The position numbers and the translations under genes were made by a program. From Paractinoplanes rishiriensis (lineage in GTDB: Bacteria; Actinomycetota; Actinomycetes; Mycobacteriales; Micromonosporaceae), in assembly GCF_016862375.1 (NCBI RefSeq), contig NZ_BOMV01000001.1, positions 248,001 to 312,000 of the forward strand: a DNA stretch of 64,000 bases, written 5' to 3'. The notes under the pieces are model-generated. The model did no database searches. It saw only the letters and a program-made list of their open reading frames with translations, and was not told where the DNA came from. Positions 9,198-17,377 of the stretch are shown here, one piece after another (position 1 is the stretch's first letter; every line of letters starts with the position of its first letter).

Positions 9198-11708
9198 GTG
9201 CTGATTGCCGACCACGCCCTGCCCGACCTGCCGATCCGCGCCGTGCTGCCGCGGATCCGCGCGACCGAGGGAGCCGCGGTGCTGGTGGCGCCGCCGGGTA
9301 CCGGCAAGACCACGCTGGTGCCGCTCGCGCTGGCCGGCACCGCGGGCAAGGTGGTGGTGGCGGAGCCGCGCCGGCTCGCGGCGCGAGCCGCGGCGCGGCG
9401 GATGGCCGGTCTGCTGGGCGAGGAGGTCGGCCGCCGGGTGGGTTTCACGGTACGGGGTGAAAGGCGCGTCTCGGGGCACACCGCCGTCGAGGTCGTCACC
9501 ACCGGCGTCCTGGTCCGCCGCCTGCACCGCGACCCGGAACTGGCCGGCACGGCCGCCGTGATCCTGGACGAGTGCCACGAACGCCACCTCGACTCCGACC
9601 TGGCACTCGCGTTCCTGGTCGAGGTGCGTGCCGCGCTCCGGCCCGACCTGCGCCTGCTGGCCACCTCGGCCACCGCCGACGCGCAGCGGATCGCCGAGGT
9701 CCTCGGCGGCGCACCCACCATCGCGGCCGAGTCCCGGCTCTTCCCGGTCGAGGTGCACTGGTCACCCCCGCCCGCCCCGGTCACCCCGCCGCACGGCCTG
9801 CGTGTCGACCCGCGCCTGCTCGACCACGTGGCCGCCACCGTCCGCCGCGCGCTGGCCGAGGACGACGGCGACGTGCTGGTCTTCCTGCCCGGCGCCCGCG
9901 AGATCGACACGGTCGCCGGCAGGCTCGGCGGCCTGGACGCGGACGTCCTGCCGCTGCACGGCCGTCAGCCCGCCGCCGTCCAGGACGCCGCCCTGCGCCC
10001 GGGCCCGCGCCGCCGGGTGGTGCTGGCCACCGCGGTAGCCGAGAGCAGCCTCACGGTGCCGGGCGTGCGGTCGGTGGTCGACGCCGGCCTGAGCCGGGTG
10101 CCCCGGATGGACCATGCCCGCGGCCTCGGCGCGCTGGCGACCGTGCCGGTGTCGCGGTCCTCGGCCGAGCAGCGCGCCGGGCGGGCCGGCCGGGAGGCGC
10201 CGGGCCGGGTCTACCGCTGCTGGTCGCCGGCCCAGCACGACCGGCTGCCGGCCCAGCCCGAGCCGGAGATCGCGGCGGCCGACCTGACCGGGTTCGCGCT
10301 CGACCTCGCCCTGTGGGGCCATCCGGACGGCACCGGCCTCGCGCTGCCGGACCGCCCGCCGGCCGGCGCCCTGCAGACCGCGGTGGCCACCCTGCACGAC
10401 CTGGGAGCGGTCGACAGCGACGGCCGGGTCACCGCGCGCGGGCGGGCGCTCGCCGACGCCGGCCTGCATCCGCGGCTGGCCCGGGCGCTGCTGGACGGCG
10501 CGCCGGCGGTGGGCCGGCGCCGGGCCGCCGAGATCGTGGCCCTGCTGGCCGAGGACCGCTCCACGTCGGACGACCTGGTCGCCACCTGGCGCCGCGCCCG
10601 CGGCGGCAACGACCCGGGGTGGAAGTCCGAGGTGCGCCGCCTGACGTCGGCCCTGACCCGCTCCCCCGACAACGAGGCCGGCCCGACCCCACAACCCACG
10701 CGGACGAAAGCTGATAAGAGGGATATGTCTGCCGAAGCGGACGGGCGCAGTGAACTCCGGCTGCCCGACGACCTCGCCGCCGGGCTGATCGTCGGTCTCG
10801 CGTATCCCGAGCGCGTCGCCCGCGTCCGTGACCCCGGTGCCCGCTCCTACCTGATGGCCGGCGGCACGGCGGCCGATCTCGCACCGGCCAGCGGCCTGGC
10901 CGGCCTCACCTGGATCGCGGTGGCCGGCGCCGACCGCACCCCCGGCGCACGCACCGCCCGCATCCGCACCGCCGCCCCGCTCGACGAGGCGACCGCGCGC
11001 GAGGCCGCCGCGCACATGCTCACCCGGGACACCGAGATCCACTGGGCCGACGGCGACGTGGTGGCCCGCGAGGTGACCCGGCTGGGCGCGATCACCCTCA
11101 CCGAACGCCGCCTGGCCGACCCCGACCCGCAGCGGGTGCAGGCCGCCCTGCACGAGGGCCTGCGCCGTGAGGGCCTCGCCCTGCTCACCTGGACCCGCAA
11201 CGCCGTCGAGCTGCGGCAGCGCCTGGCCTTCGCCCACGAGACCCTCGGCGCGCCCTGGCCGGACGTCTCCGACGAGGCCCTGCTCGACCGCCTCGACCTC
11301 GGCACCTGCCGCCGCCGCGCCGACCTGGCCAAGCTGGACGTCAGCACGGCCCTGCGCCGCCTGCTGTCCTGGGAGGTGGCCGGCCGGCTCGACGAGGTGG
11401 CACCCGAACGCCTGCCGGTGCCGAGCGGCTCCAAGATCCGGGTCGACTACACCGACCCCGCCGCCCCGGTGCTGGCCGTGAAGGTCCAGGAGGCGTTCGG
11501 CTGGCGGGATGCTCCGCGGCTGGCCGGCGTACCCGTACTGCTGCATCTGCTCTCACCCGCCGGCCGCCCGGTAGCCGTGACCAGAGACCTGGCCTCGTTC
11601 TGGCATCAGGGCTATCCACAGGTACGCGCCGAAATGCGCGGCCGTTACCCTCGCCACCCATGGCCGGAAGATCCGACCACCGCCGAGCCCACCAGGAGAC
11701 GTCAATGA
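9198..11708 (+). CDS. hrpB: ATP-dependent helicase HrpB (DExH-box)
   Basis: An 836-residue DEAH/RHA-type helicase of the HrpB family, presumed to remodel RNA. The GTG at 9198 is preceded seven bases upstream by GAGGA; a longer open frame back to 8760 runs antisense through uraD and is rejected. Motifs in order: APPGTGKTTLVPLAL (I), AEPRRLAARAAARRMA (Ia), VILDECHERHLD (II, DECH), ATSATAD (III), LPLHGRQP, VVLATAVAESSLTVPGV (V) and SSAEQRAGRAGREAPG (VI). The C-terminal HrpB-specific region ends with RDLASFWHQGYPQVRAEMRG followed by YPRHPWPEDP, diagnostic for HrpB. The stop overlaps the next start (ATGA). Confidence 0.95.
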   Translation: MLIADHALPDLPIRAVLPRIRATEGAAVLVAPPGTGKTTLVPLALAGTAGKVVVAEPRRLAARAAARRMAGLLGEEVGRRVGFTVRGERRVSGHTAVEVVTTGVLVRRLHRDPELAGTAAVILDECHERHLDSDLALAFLVEVRAALRPDLRLLATSATADAQRIAEVLGGAPTIAAESRLFPVEVHWSPPPAPVTPPHGLRVDPRLLDHVAATVRRALAEDDGDVLVFLPGAREIDTVAGRLGGLDADVLPLHGRQPAAVQDAALRPGPRRRVVLATAVAESSLTVPGVRSVVDAGLSRVPRMDHARGLGALATVPVSRSSAEQRAGRAGREAPGRVYRCWSPAQHDRLPAQPEPEIAAADLTGFALDLALWGHPDGTGLALPDRPPAGALQTAVATLHDLGAVDSDGRVTARGRALADAGLHPRLARALLDGAPAVGRRRAAEIVALLAEDRSTSDDLVATWRRARGGNDPGWKSEVRRLTSALTRSPDNEAGPTPQPTRTKADKRDMSAEADGRSELRLPDDLAAGLIVGLAYPERVARVRDPGARSYLMAGGTAADLAPASGLAGLTWIAVAGADRTPGARTARIRTAAPLDEATAREAAAHMLTRDTEIHWADGDVVAREVTRLGAITLTERRLADPDPQRVQAALHEGLRREGLALLTWTRNAVELRQRLAFAHETLGAPWPDVSDEALLDRLDLGTCRRRADLAKLDVSTALRRLLSWEVAGRLDEVAPERLPVPSGSKIRVDYTDPAAPVLAVKVQEAFGWRDAPRLAGVPVLLHLLSPAGRPVAVTRDLASFWHQGYPQVRAEMRGRYPRHPWPEDPTTAEPTRRRQ

Positions 11709-12085
11709 GCTTCGTCGTCGAGGTCGAGCGCCGGCTCACGGTCCGGCAGGGCCTCTCCTCGCCGATCCGGTCCCGGCGCGGCCTCACCCTGATCGGACCG
11801 GGCGAGGGCGTCGACATCGTGGTCCGGGTCGCCGTCACGTTCGCCGACGACCAGCTCAACGAGGACGGCCGCTTCCTCGACACCGACGCGCTCACCGAGG
11901 AACTCGACACCCAGTGCGCCATCCTGACCGCCCGCCCATGGACCGAGACCTTCCCCTTCCGGCCGACGTTCGAGCTGGTCGCGCGCGAGCTGTTCGGCCG
12001 GCTGGCGGAGCGGGTGCCGCAGCTCACCCACGTCGAGCTGGCCGACGAGTCATTCGGCTCGCGCACCCGCTATACGGCTGGGTGA
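11705..12085 (+). CDS. Degenerate 6-pyruvoyl-tetrahydropterin-synthase-like protein
   Basis: A 126-residue protein overlapping the hrpB stop by four bases. The C-terminal half keeps the T-fold layout of 6-PTPS/QueD proteins: a LNEDGRFLDTDALTEEL block where the family has its D-F-x-x-L segment, RPTFELVARELFGRL matching the PT-x-E-N-x-A helix, and VELADESFGSRTRY matching the V-x-V-x-E-T strand. The zinc-binding histidines and catalytic Cys-x-x-x-HGH segment are absent, so pterin synthase activity is unlikely. Actinobacterial homologues are often labelled 6-carboxytetrahydropterin synthase by profile. Role unknown. Its 3' end overlaps the converging GGDEF-EAL gene by 36 bases. Confidence 0.6.
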   Translation: MSFVVEVERRLTVRQGLSSPIRSRRGLTLIGPGEGVDIVVRVAVTFADDQLNEDGRFLDTDALTEELDTQCAILTARPWTETFPFRPTFELVARELFGRLAERVPQLTHVELADESFGSRTRYTAG

Positions 12086-14365
12086 CGGCTGGCTGGGGAT
12101 GACCGGCGACTCGAGGCGGTGCAGCGGGCCCGGCTGCCCGAACAGGTATCCCTGGCCGAGCGGGCACCCCAGCCCGGACAGTCCCGCCGCCCGGGCCGGC
12201 GTCTCGATGCCCTCGGCCACCACCACGATGTCCAGTTCGCCGCAGATGGTGAGGATCGACCGGCACACCGCGCCCGCCCGGCCCGGCGCCTCCTCGACAT
12301 CCGTCAGCGTCGAGTCGAGCTTTACGATGTCGACGGGCAGGGCATGCAACTGGGCCAAGGCGTTGAACCCACTGCCAAAATCATCAAGAGCCACGCGTAC
12401 GCCCAGAGCCCGCAGCCGGCCCGCGGCGGCCGCGGCCACCGCCAGGTCCGGGATGCGGTGTGTCTCGGTGATCTCGATGACCAGCCGGGACGGCGGCAGG
12501 TGGTGGCCGGTCAGCGCGGCGTTCACCGCCTCCTCGAGACCGTCCTGACCGAGCCGGGCGGCCGACACGTTCACGTGCACGTCGATCGGGCGGCCGTAGA
12601 CGACCGCCAGCCGGGTGGCGTCGCCGCAGGCCTGGTCGAGCACGAAGTCGTCAATGGCGGCCACCTGGCCGGTGCGTTCGGCGACGGTCACGAAGACGTC
12701 GGGGTGCACCGGACCGGCCGCCGAGGTCCACCGGGCCAGCGCCTCGACCGCCACCGTGGCGCCGTCGGCCAGCCGGACGATCGGCTGGTAGTGCACCTCG
12801 AAACCGGGCCGGCCGCCGGTCGCCAGGGCCTGGGCCAGCAGGTGCGGCAGGTCGGCGTCGGCCGCCGCGTCGGCCGCGCCCGCGTACCGGGCCAGCGCGC
12901 CCTTGCCACGCCGCTTGCTGGCGTACATCGCGGCGTCGGCGCGGCGCAGCAGCGCGTCGGCGGACAGCGCCTCGCCGGGCTCCGGCACCACCAGGCCGAT
13001 GCTGGCGCCCACCCCGATCCGGTGGCCGTCGATGATGAACGGCTCGCGCAGCGCGGCCAGGATGCGGTGTCCCACCGGTTCGGCGTCGGCCGGGCGGTGG
13101 TCGAGCAGCACCGCGAACTCGTCGCCGCCGAGCCGGGCCACCAGGTCGTCGGCGGGCACGCAGCCCTGCAGGCGTTCGGCGATGGCGCGCAGCACCCGGT
13201 CGCCCATCGCGTGCCCGAAGCTGTCGTTGATCAGCTTGAAGTCGTCAAGGTCGGCGAAGAGCACGGCCAGCGGCCTACCTCGGTGCCGGTGCGCGTCCAG
13301 GGCCAGCACCAGCCGTTCCCGGTACAGCGCCCGGTTGGCCAGGCCGGTGAGCGGGTCGTGGTACGCCTGGTGGTGCAGCCGCCGCTGGCCCTCGGACACC
13401 CGGTCGAGCAGCACCGTGTTGTCCACGATGGTGAACATCTGCCGGGCCACCACGAGGCCGAGCCCCAGCCAGCCGAGATAGGCCTCGAACGGTGACAGCG
13501 GGTTGCCAGCCCCGGTGCTGATCGCGATCACGATGCCGGTCGCGGTCACCGGCACGTACGGCAGCAGCAGGTGCAGCCAGTCCCGTTCCGCGGTGTTCGG
13601 GCGCACCGGCCCGGTGCCGCCCGCGTTGCAGGAGGCCGCGACCGCGAGCAGCGCCGGCCCGAGCAGGTGGCCGGCCGTCTGCAGCGGGCTGAGCGGCAGG
13701 TCGGCCAGGTTGGCCAGGCGCAGGGTGTCGGTGACGCCGAACGCGATGACGGCCAGCCCGGCCAGCTGGAGCGGGCGCCGCGCGGCCCGCGAGGCCGGCC
13801 GGGTGGCCAGCAGCAGCACCACCATGGTCAGCAGCACCAGGTCGGCGATCGGGTGTGCGACCGCCATCCCGATCACCAGCGGCGGCTGCCCGGCCCAGTC
13901 CATCAGCCGCTCCGGGAGCGCCGACCAGACCAGCGCCAGCAGCGACCCGGCGATCAGCACGCTGTCGATGAGCAGCGCGATCTGGTCGCGGCGGGGCGAG
14001 GTGGGCACCGGGCGGGGCCGGACGTACGGGGCGGTGAGCAGCCCGAACAGGATGCACAGCGGCAGCACCAGAAACCCGATGTCCCAGGCCGAGGTGACCG
14101 CGCGACCGGGGTCGGCGATGTCGCGGACCACCCAGGCGACGCGCAGCGCGGTCCAGGCGACCAGGCCGGCGCCGACCATCCGGCGCCAGTGCCGTTCGAT
14201 GCCGGTGCGCCGGCCCGCCGCGGCCAGGCACACCCACGCGGCGGCCGCCCCCGCGACCGCCTGCGCCGCGTCGGCGCTGAGCCGCCACCCCCGCGGACCG
14301 ACCAGTTCGCCGACGACCACCGCGCCGAGGACGAGCGTCAGCGTGACGAACAGGCGCGCCGTCAT
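12050..14365 (-). CDS. Membrane GGDEF-EAL protein (cyclic-di-GMP synthase/phosphodiesterase)
   Basis: A 771-residue regulator of cyclic-di-GMP. About eight to ten hydrophobic segments fill residues 1-315 and form an uncharacterised membrane sensor. A GGDEF domain follows (HDPLTGLANRALYRERL, ADLDDFKLINDSFGHAMGD, and an intact RLGGDEFAVLL), then an EAL domain with VAVEALARW, VNVSAARLG, EITETHRI, LDDFGSGFNAL, VDIVKLDSTL and VVAEGIETPARA. Both active sites look intact, so it could act in either direction. It lies 10 bases after the PP2C phosphatase gene and is probably cotranscribed with it. Confidence 0.93.
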   Translation of the reverse strand: MTARLFVTLTLVLGAVVVGELVGPRGWRLSADAAQAVAGAAAAWVCLAAAGRRTGIERHWRRMVGAGLVAWTALRVAWVVRDIADPGRAVTSAWDIGFLVLPLCILFGLLTAPYVRPRPVPTSPRRDQIALLIDSVLIAGSLLALVWSALPERLMDWAGQPPLVIGMAVAHPIADLVLLTMVVLLLATRPASRAARRPLQLAGLAVIAFGVTDTLRLANLADLPLSPLQTAGHLLGPALLAVAASCNAGGTGPVRPNTAERDWLHLLLPYVPVTATGIVIAISTGAGNPLSPFEAYLGWLGLGLVVARQMFTIVDNTVLLDRVSEGQRRLHHQAYHDPLTGLANRALYRERLVLALDAHRHRGRPLAVLFADLDDFKLINDSFGHAMGDRVLRAIAERLQGCVPADDLVARLGGDEFAVLLDHRPADAEPVGHRILAALREPFIIDGHRIGVGASIGLVVPEPGEALSADALLRRADAAMYASKRRGKGALARYAGAADAAADADLPHLLAQALATGGRPGFEVHYQPIVRLADGATVAVEALARWTSAAGPVHPDVFVTVAERTGQVAAIDDFVLDQACGDATRLAVVYGRPIDVHVNVSAARLGQDGLEEAVNAALTGHHLPPSRLVIEITETHRIPDLAVAAAAAGRLRALGVRVALDDFGSGFNALAQLHALPVDIVKLDSTLTDVEEAPGRAGAVCRSILTICGELDIVVVAEGIETPARAAGLSGLGCPLGQGYLFGQPGPLHRLESPVIPSQPSPSRIAGARAE

Positions 14366-14375
14366 CGCTGGGAAC

Positions 14376-15098
14376 TCAGTCGCCTGGGGTCAGGTCGGCG
14401 ACGATCACCGTGATGTTGTCCGGTCCGCCACCGCGCAGCGCCAGGTCGACCAGGCGTTCGGCGCACGTCTTGGGGTCGGCCGCGGCCAGCATCTCCTGTT
14501 CGATGGTCTCGTTGGTGACCACCGCGGTGAGCCCGTCGCTGCACAGCAGCCAGCGGTCGCCGGCCTCGGGCTCGACGATCACGTACGCCGGGCTGACCGG
14601 CTCGCCCTGGAGCACCCGGGTGACCACCGAGCGGCGGGGATGCCCGGCGGCCTCGTCCGGCCGGATCAGGCCCTGGTCGACCAGCATCTGGACGTACGTG
14701 TCGTCCTTGGTCAGCTGGTTGAGCCGGCCGTCGCGCAGCAGGTAGGCGCGGGAGTCGCCGACGTGCGCCATGGCGGCGCGGGTGCCGGAGAAGATGACCG
14801 CGGTGAGCGTCGTGCCCATGCCCTGCAGGTCGGGGTCGGCCACGACCTGCTCGGCGATCTTGCCGTTGGCCATCTCGAGCGCGCGGTGCAGCGCGTCCAT
14901 CTGGCCGTCGTTGTCGATCGGCACGTCGAGCGAGGTCATCGCCTCGATGGCGAGGCGGCTGGCGAGATCGCCCGCGGCCATCCCGCCCATCCCGTCGGCC
15001 ACCACGAGCAGGTGGTCACCGGCGTAGTAACAGTCCTCGTTGTTGCTGCGGACGTGTCCTTGATCGGTGACTGCCGACCACCTCAGGTGCAAGGTCAT
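14376..15098 (-). CDS. PP2C-family serine/threonine protein phosphatase
   Basis: A 240-residue soluble metal-dependent phosphatase (PstP/PrpC type) without membrane anchor. PP2C motifs are complete: SAVTDQGHVRSNNEDCYY with the metal Asp, VVADGMGGMAAGDLAS, MGTTLTAVIF, AHVGDSRAYLLRDG, LTKDDTYVQMLVDQG, RSVVTRVLQG, DRWLLCSDGL and GGPDNITVIVADL. It sits between the membrane/solute-binding pair and the GGDEF-EAL gene. No Ser/Thr kinase is encoded nearby, so its substrate is not evident. Confidence 0.94.
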   Translation of the reverse strand: MTLHLRWSAVTDQGHVRSNNEDCYYAGDHLLVVADGMGGMAAGDLASRLAIEAMTSLDVPIDNDGQMDALHRALEMANGKIAEQVVADPDLQGMGTTLTAVIFSGTRAAMAHVGDSRAYLLRDGRLNQLTKDDTYVQMLVDQGLIRPDEAAGHPRRSVVTRVLQGEPVSPAYVIVEPEAGDRWLLCSDGLTAVVTNETIEQEMLAAADPKTCAERLVDLALRGGGPDNITVIVADLTPGD

Positions 15099-15159
15099 GG
15101 CGTGCAGCTTCCCAGATCACCGCAAGCCTGTCTGCACGCGGGCGGCGGCGCGTCGGTTT

Positions 15160-16182
15160 TTAGCTGGGGTCTAGCGGGCGTCCCAGGCATCGTGGATCGA
15201 CCTCGGTCTCGCGGTGTGCCGGTGCAATCCAGGACAGCGCCGACCTTTCGACCTGCCAGCCGCGGACCGCGACGGCGCTGTCCGGTGGGCGCACCGGCTC
15301 GGGGCAGAGCGTTTTGGAGCGTACCTGGTCGTTGGCGATGAACCTCACCTCGCCCTCGCTCGTCAGCACGGTGGTCGAGGTGTCGTCGACCGCGATCAGC
15401 TGCCCGCGGACCACCTCCAGCTCGCCGTCCTCGGGGCCGACCTCGACCGCGCTGTTCGGCAGGACCGGCGCGCGCAGGAAGATCACGCCGACGGCCAGCG
15501 GGGCGACCAGCGCGGCGGCGACCGCCGGCCAGTGCGTGACGAGCCGGGCCGACCAGACCGGGACCGGGCCGGTGAGCAGCGGCCCGAGCAACGGCGGCAC
15601 GACGAGCAGCAGCGCCGTGCCGATCTCGCCGGCCCGCCAGGCGGCCACCACGCCCGGCCACACGAAGACCAGCACGAGCAGGCCGACGAGCACCGGCACG
15701 CCCACCGTGTTCCACAGCATCAGCCAGCGCTCGGTGCGGAACCGCAGCGTCGCGGTCACCCCGAGGATCGACACCAGCAGCATCCCGAGCAGCGGCAGCA
15801 GCCGCAGCTGCCAGGTGAACGCGGCCAGCATGGTGGCCAGCAGCACCACCCAGTCGGGCATCCGCAGCGCGGTCACCGCCAGCAGCGACCGGCCGGCGTC
15901 GTCGGGGGCGCTGACCAGCAGGATGCCGCCGAGCGCGCGCAGCACCAGGATGGCCGCCGGCACGGTCCAGATCAGCGTGATGAACAGCGCGCTGATCATG
16001 CCGAGCGGGCTGACGTACTGCACCAGCAGCAGCATGGTGGGCAGGTCCTGGCGGCTCAGATACCACAGCCGGAGCACGAGCAGCACCAGCGGGAACGCGG
16101 GCAGGACGGTGAGCAGCCAGTTGAGCTGGGCCCGGCGCCGCCGCGGCGGGATGGCACCACCCTTGACGTAGACGTCGGTCAT
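15160..16182 (-). CDS. Multi-spanning membrane protein, unknown function
   Basis: A 340-residue protein beginning MTDVYVKGGAIPPRRRRAQL; the ATG at 16182 overlaps the stop of the upstream solute-binding gene and is a better start than the extended reading. A short basic N-terminus precedes about eight to nine transmembrane segments (for example LLTVLPAFPLVLLVLRLWYL and LGMLLVSILGVTATL). After the last membrane segment, near residue 245, a C-terminal soluble domain of about 90 residues contains VVRGQLIAVDDTSTTVLTSE, a small beta-rich stretch. No transporter signature found. Coupling to the upstream gene suggests joint function. Confidence 0.7.
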   Translation of the reverse strand: MTDVYVKGGAIPPRRRRAQLNWLLTVLPAFPLVLLVLRLWYLSRQDLPTMLLLVQYVSPLGMISALFITLIWTVPAAILVLRALGGILLVSAPDDAGRSLLAVTALRMPDWVVLLATMLAAFTWQLRLLPLLGMLLVSILGVTATLRFRTERWLMLWNTVGVPVLVGLLVLVFVWPGVVAAWRAGEIGTALLLVVPPLLGPLLTGPVPVWSARLVTHWPAVAAALVAPLAVGVIFLRAPVLPNSAVEVGPEDGELEVVRGQLIAVDDTSTTVLTSEGEVRFIANDQVRSKTLCPEPVRPPDSAVAVRGWQVERSALSWIAPAHRETEVDPRCLGRPLDPS

Positions 16183-17315
16183 GGGAGGACGTCCTCCCAG
16201 GGCAGGTCGCGCACCTCGGGCGCGGGCACGTCGGGCTGGCTGGCCACCGCGATCGGGGTGTTCTCGTTGCTGGCCACCTCGACCTGCAGGTTGCGCTCGT
16301 AGGCCAGCTCCCAGCGGTCGTCCTTGGCGTCGTGCAGCGAGCGGTACAGGGTGAGGTCCACGAGCTGTTTCAGCGCGAGATTCTCCCCCACGTTGACACC
16401 CCATGCCTCGGTCAGGTCCAGGCCGAGATCCCAGTGATCGAACTCGTCGCGGTACTTGTGCTTGAAGCCGGCCAGGATCGCGGCGTCGGTGGTGACCGCC
16501 TCGACGTCGCCGTTGCGCAGGTCCGTGACGCAGTCGCTGATCCGGTTCCGGTTCCGCATGATCACGCCCTGGTCCTCGGCCACGCTGGTCGACGAGGAGA
16601 TCGTGCACGCCTTCTTGCCGGCCAGGTCACGCCAGGAGGACACCCGCTCGTGGCCGCGCCGGGTCAGCACCGACTGTTCGGTGAAGAGATAGGGCGCCGA
16701 GAAGGTCACCCCGGGCCGCTGCTCGCGCTCCGGGGTGATGCTGTACGTGGCGATCACCATCTTGACCGGCACCCGGTTGCCCTTGGCGTCGACGGCCTGC
16801 ATGCGCACCCGGTCCTCGCTCTCCATCGCGTAGAACCGGACCTCGTCGCGGCGGAAACCGAGATCCTCCGCGATCATGTATGCGATGTCGACGTCGAACC
16901 CGCTCCAGATGCGACTCGCCGTGTCGTGGAAGGCGGTGCCGGGCTGATCGTCCTTGACCCCGATGGCCAGTTCGGTCCAGCCGTCCACACCGGCCTGCGC
17001 GCGCAGCTCGGCCACCGACGGCGGGCCGCTCACGAACACCCGTACCAGGGCCAGGGCCAGCGTCAGGACCAGCGCGAGCCCGAGCGCGGCCAGCCGGAAC
17101 GCGGCCAGGTTGACCCGTGGCGGCGGCTCCACCAGCGGCTCCGGCTCGGGCGGCGGCAGGCGCCGGTCGGCCGCCTCACGCTCGGCGATGTCCTGCACCG
17201 CGATGTCCTCGGCGGTGCCCTCGGGCCCGGGCGGGGTGCGGCGGCGCACCGGCCACGCGAGCCGGCCCGTCAAACCACTGCGGCCGGGATTCACGTCCGC
17301 CATCGTCGCCCCCAT
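16179..17315 (-). CDS. Membrane-anchored amino-acid-type solute-binding domain protein
   Basis: A 378-residue protein. Residues 1-70 form a proline- and arginine-rich cytosolic segment, residues about 75-95 a single transmembrane helix (RLAALGLALVLTLALALV), and about 100-360 a periplasmic-binding-protein type 2 fold: ELAIGVKDDQPGTAFHD, WSGFDVDIAYMIAEDLGF, VIATYSITPEREQ, VTFSAPYLFTEQSVL, LAGKKACTISSSTSVAEDQG and AVTTDAAILAGF. There is no lipobox and no ABC permease or ATPase nearby, so it looks like a fixed extracellular ligand sensor and not an uptake component. A second ATG 12 bases downstream is a possible start. Confidence 0.82.
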   Translation of the reverse strand: MGATMADVNPGRSGLTGRLAWPVRRRTPPGPEGTAEDIAVQDIAEREAADRRLPPPEPEPLVEPPPRVNLAAFRLAALGLALVLTLALALVRVFVSGPPSVAELRAQAGVDGWTELAIGVKDDQPGTAFHDTASRIWSGFDVDIAYMIAEDLGFRRDEVRFYAMESEDRVRMQAVDAKGNRVPVKMVIATYSITPEREQRPGVTFSAPYLFTEQSVLTRRGHERVSSWRDLAGKKACTISSSTSVAEDQGVIMRNRNRISDCVTDLRNGDVEAVTTDAAILAGFKHKYRDEFDHWDLGLDLTEAWGVNVGENLALKQLVDLTLYRSLHDAKDDRWELAYERNLQVEVASNENTPIAVASQPDVPAPEVRDLPWEDVLP

Positions 17316-17377
17316 CCTCGATCGGCGACCTCATGCTGTCGCATGAATGTCACCGGCGGGGGACCGGGAGTGCGAAG

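Noticed and set aside
12119..13495. 458-residue plus-strand frame opposite the GGDEF-EAL gene
   Set aside because: Antisense shadow; the minus-strand gene has intact GGDEF and EAL motifs.
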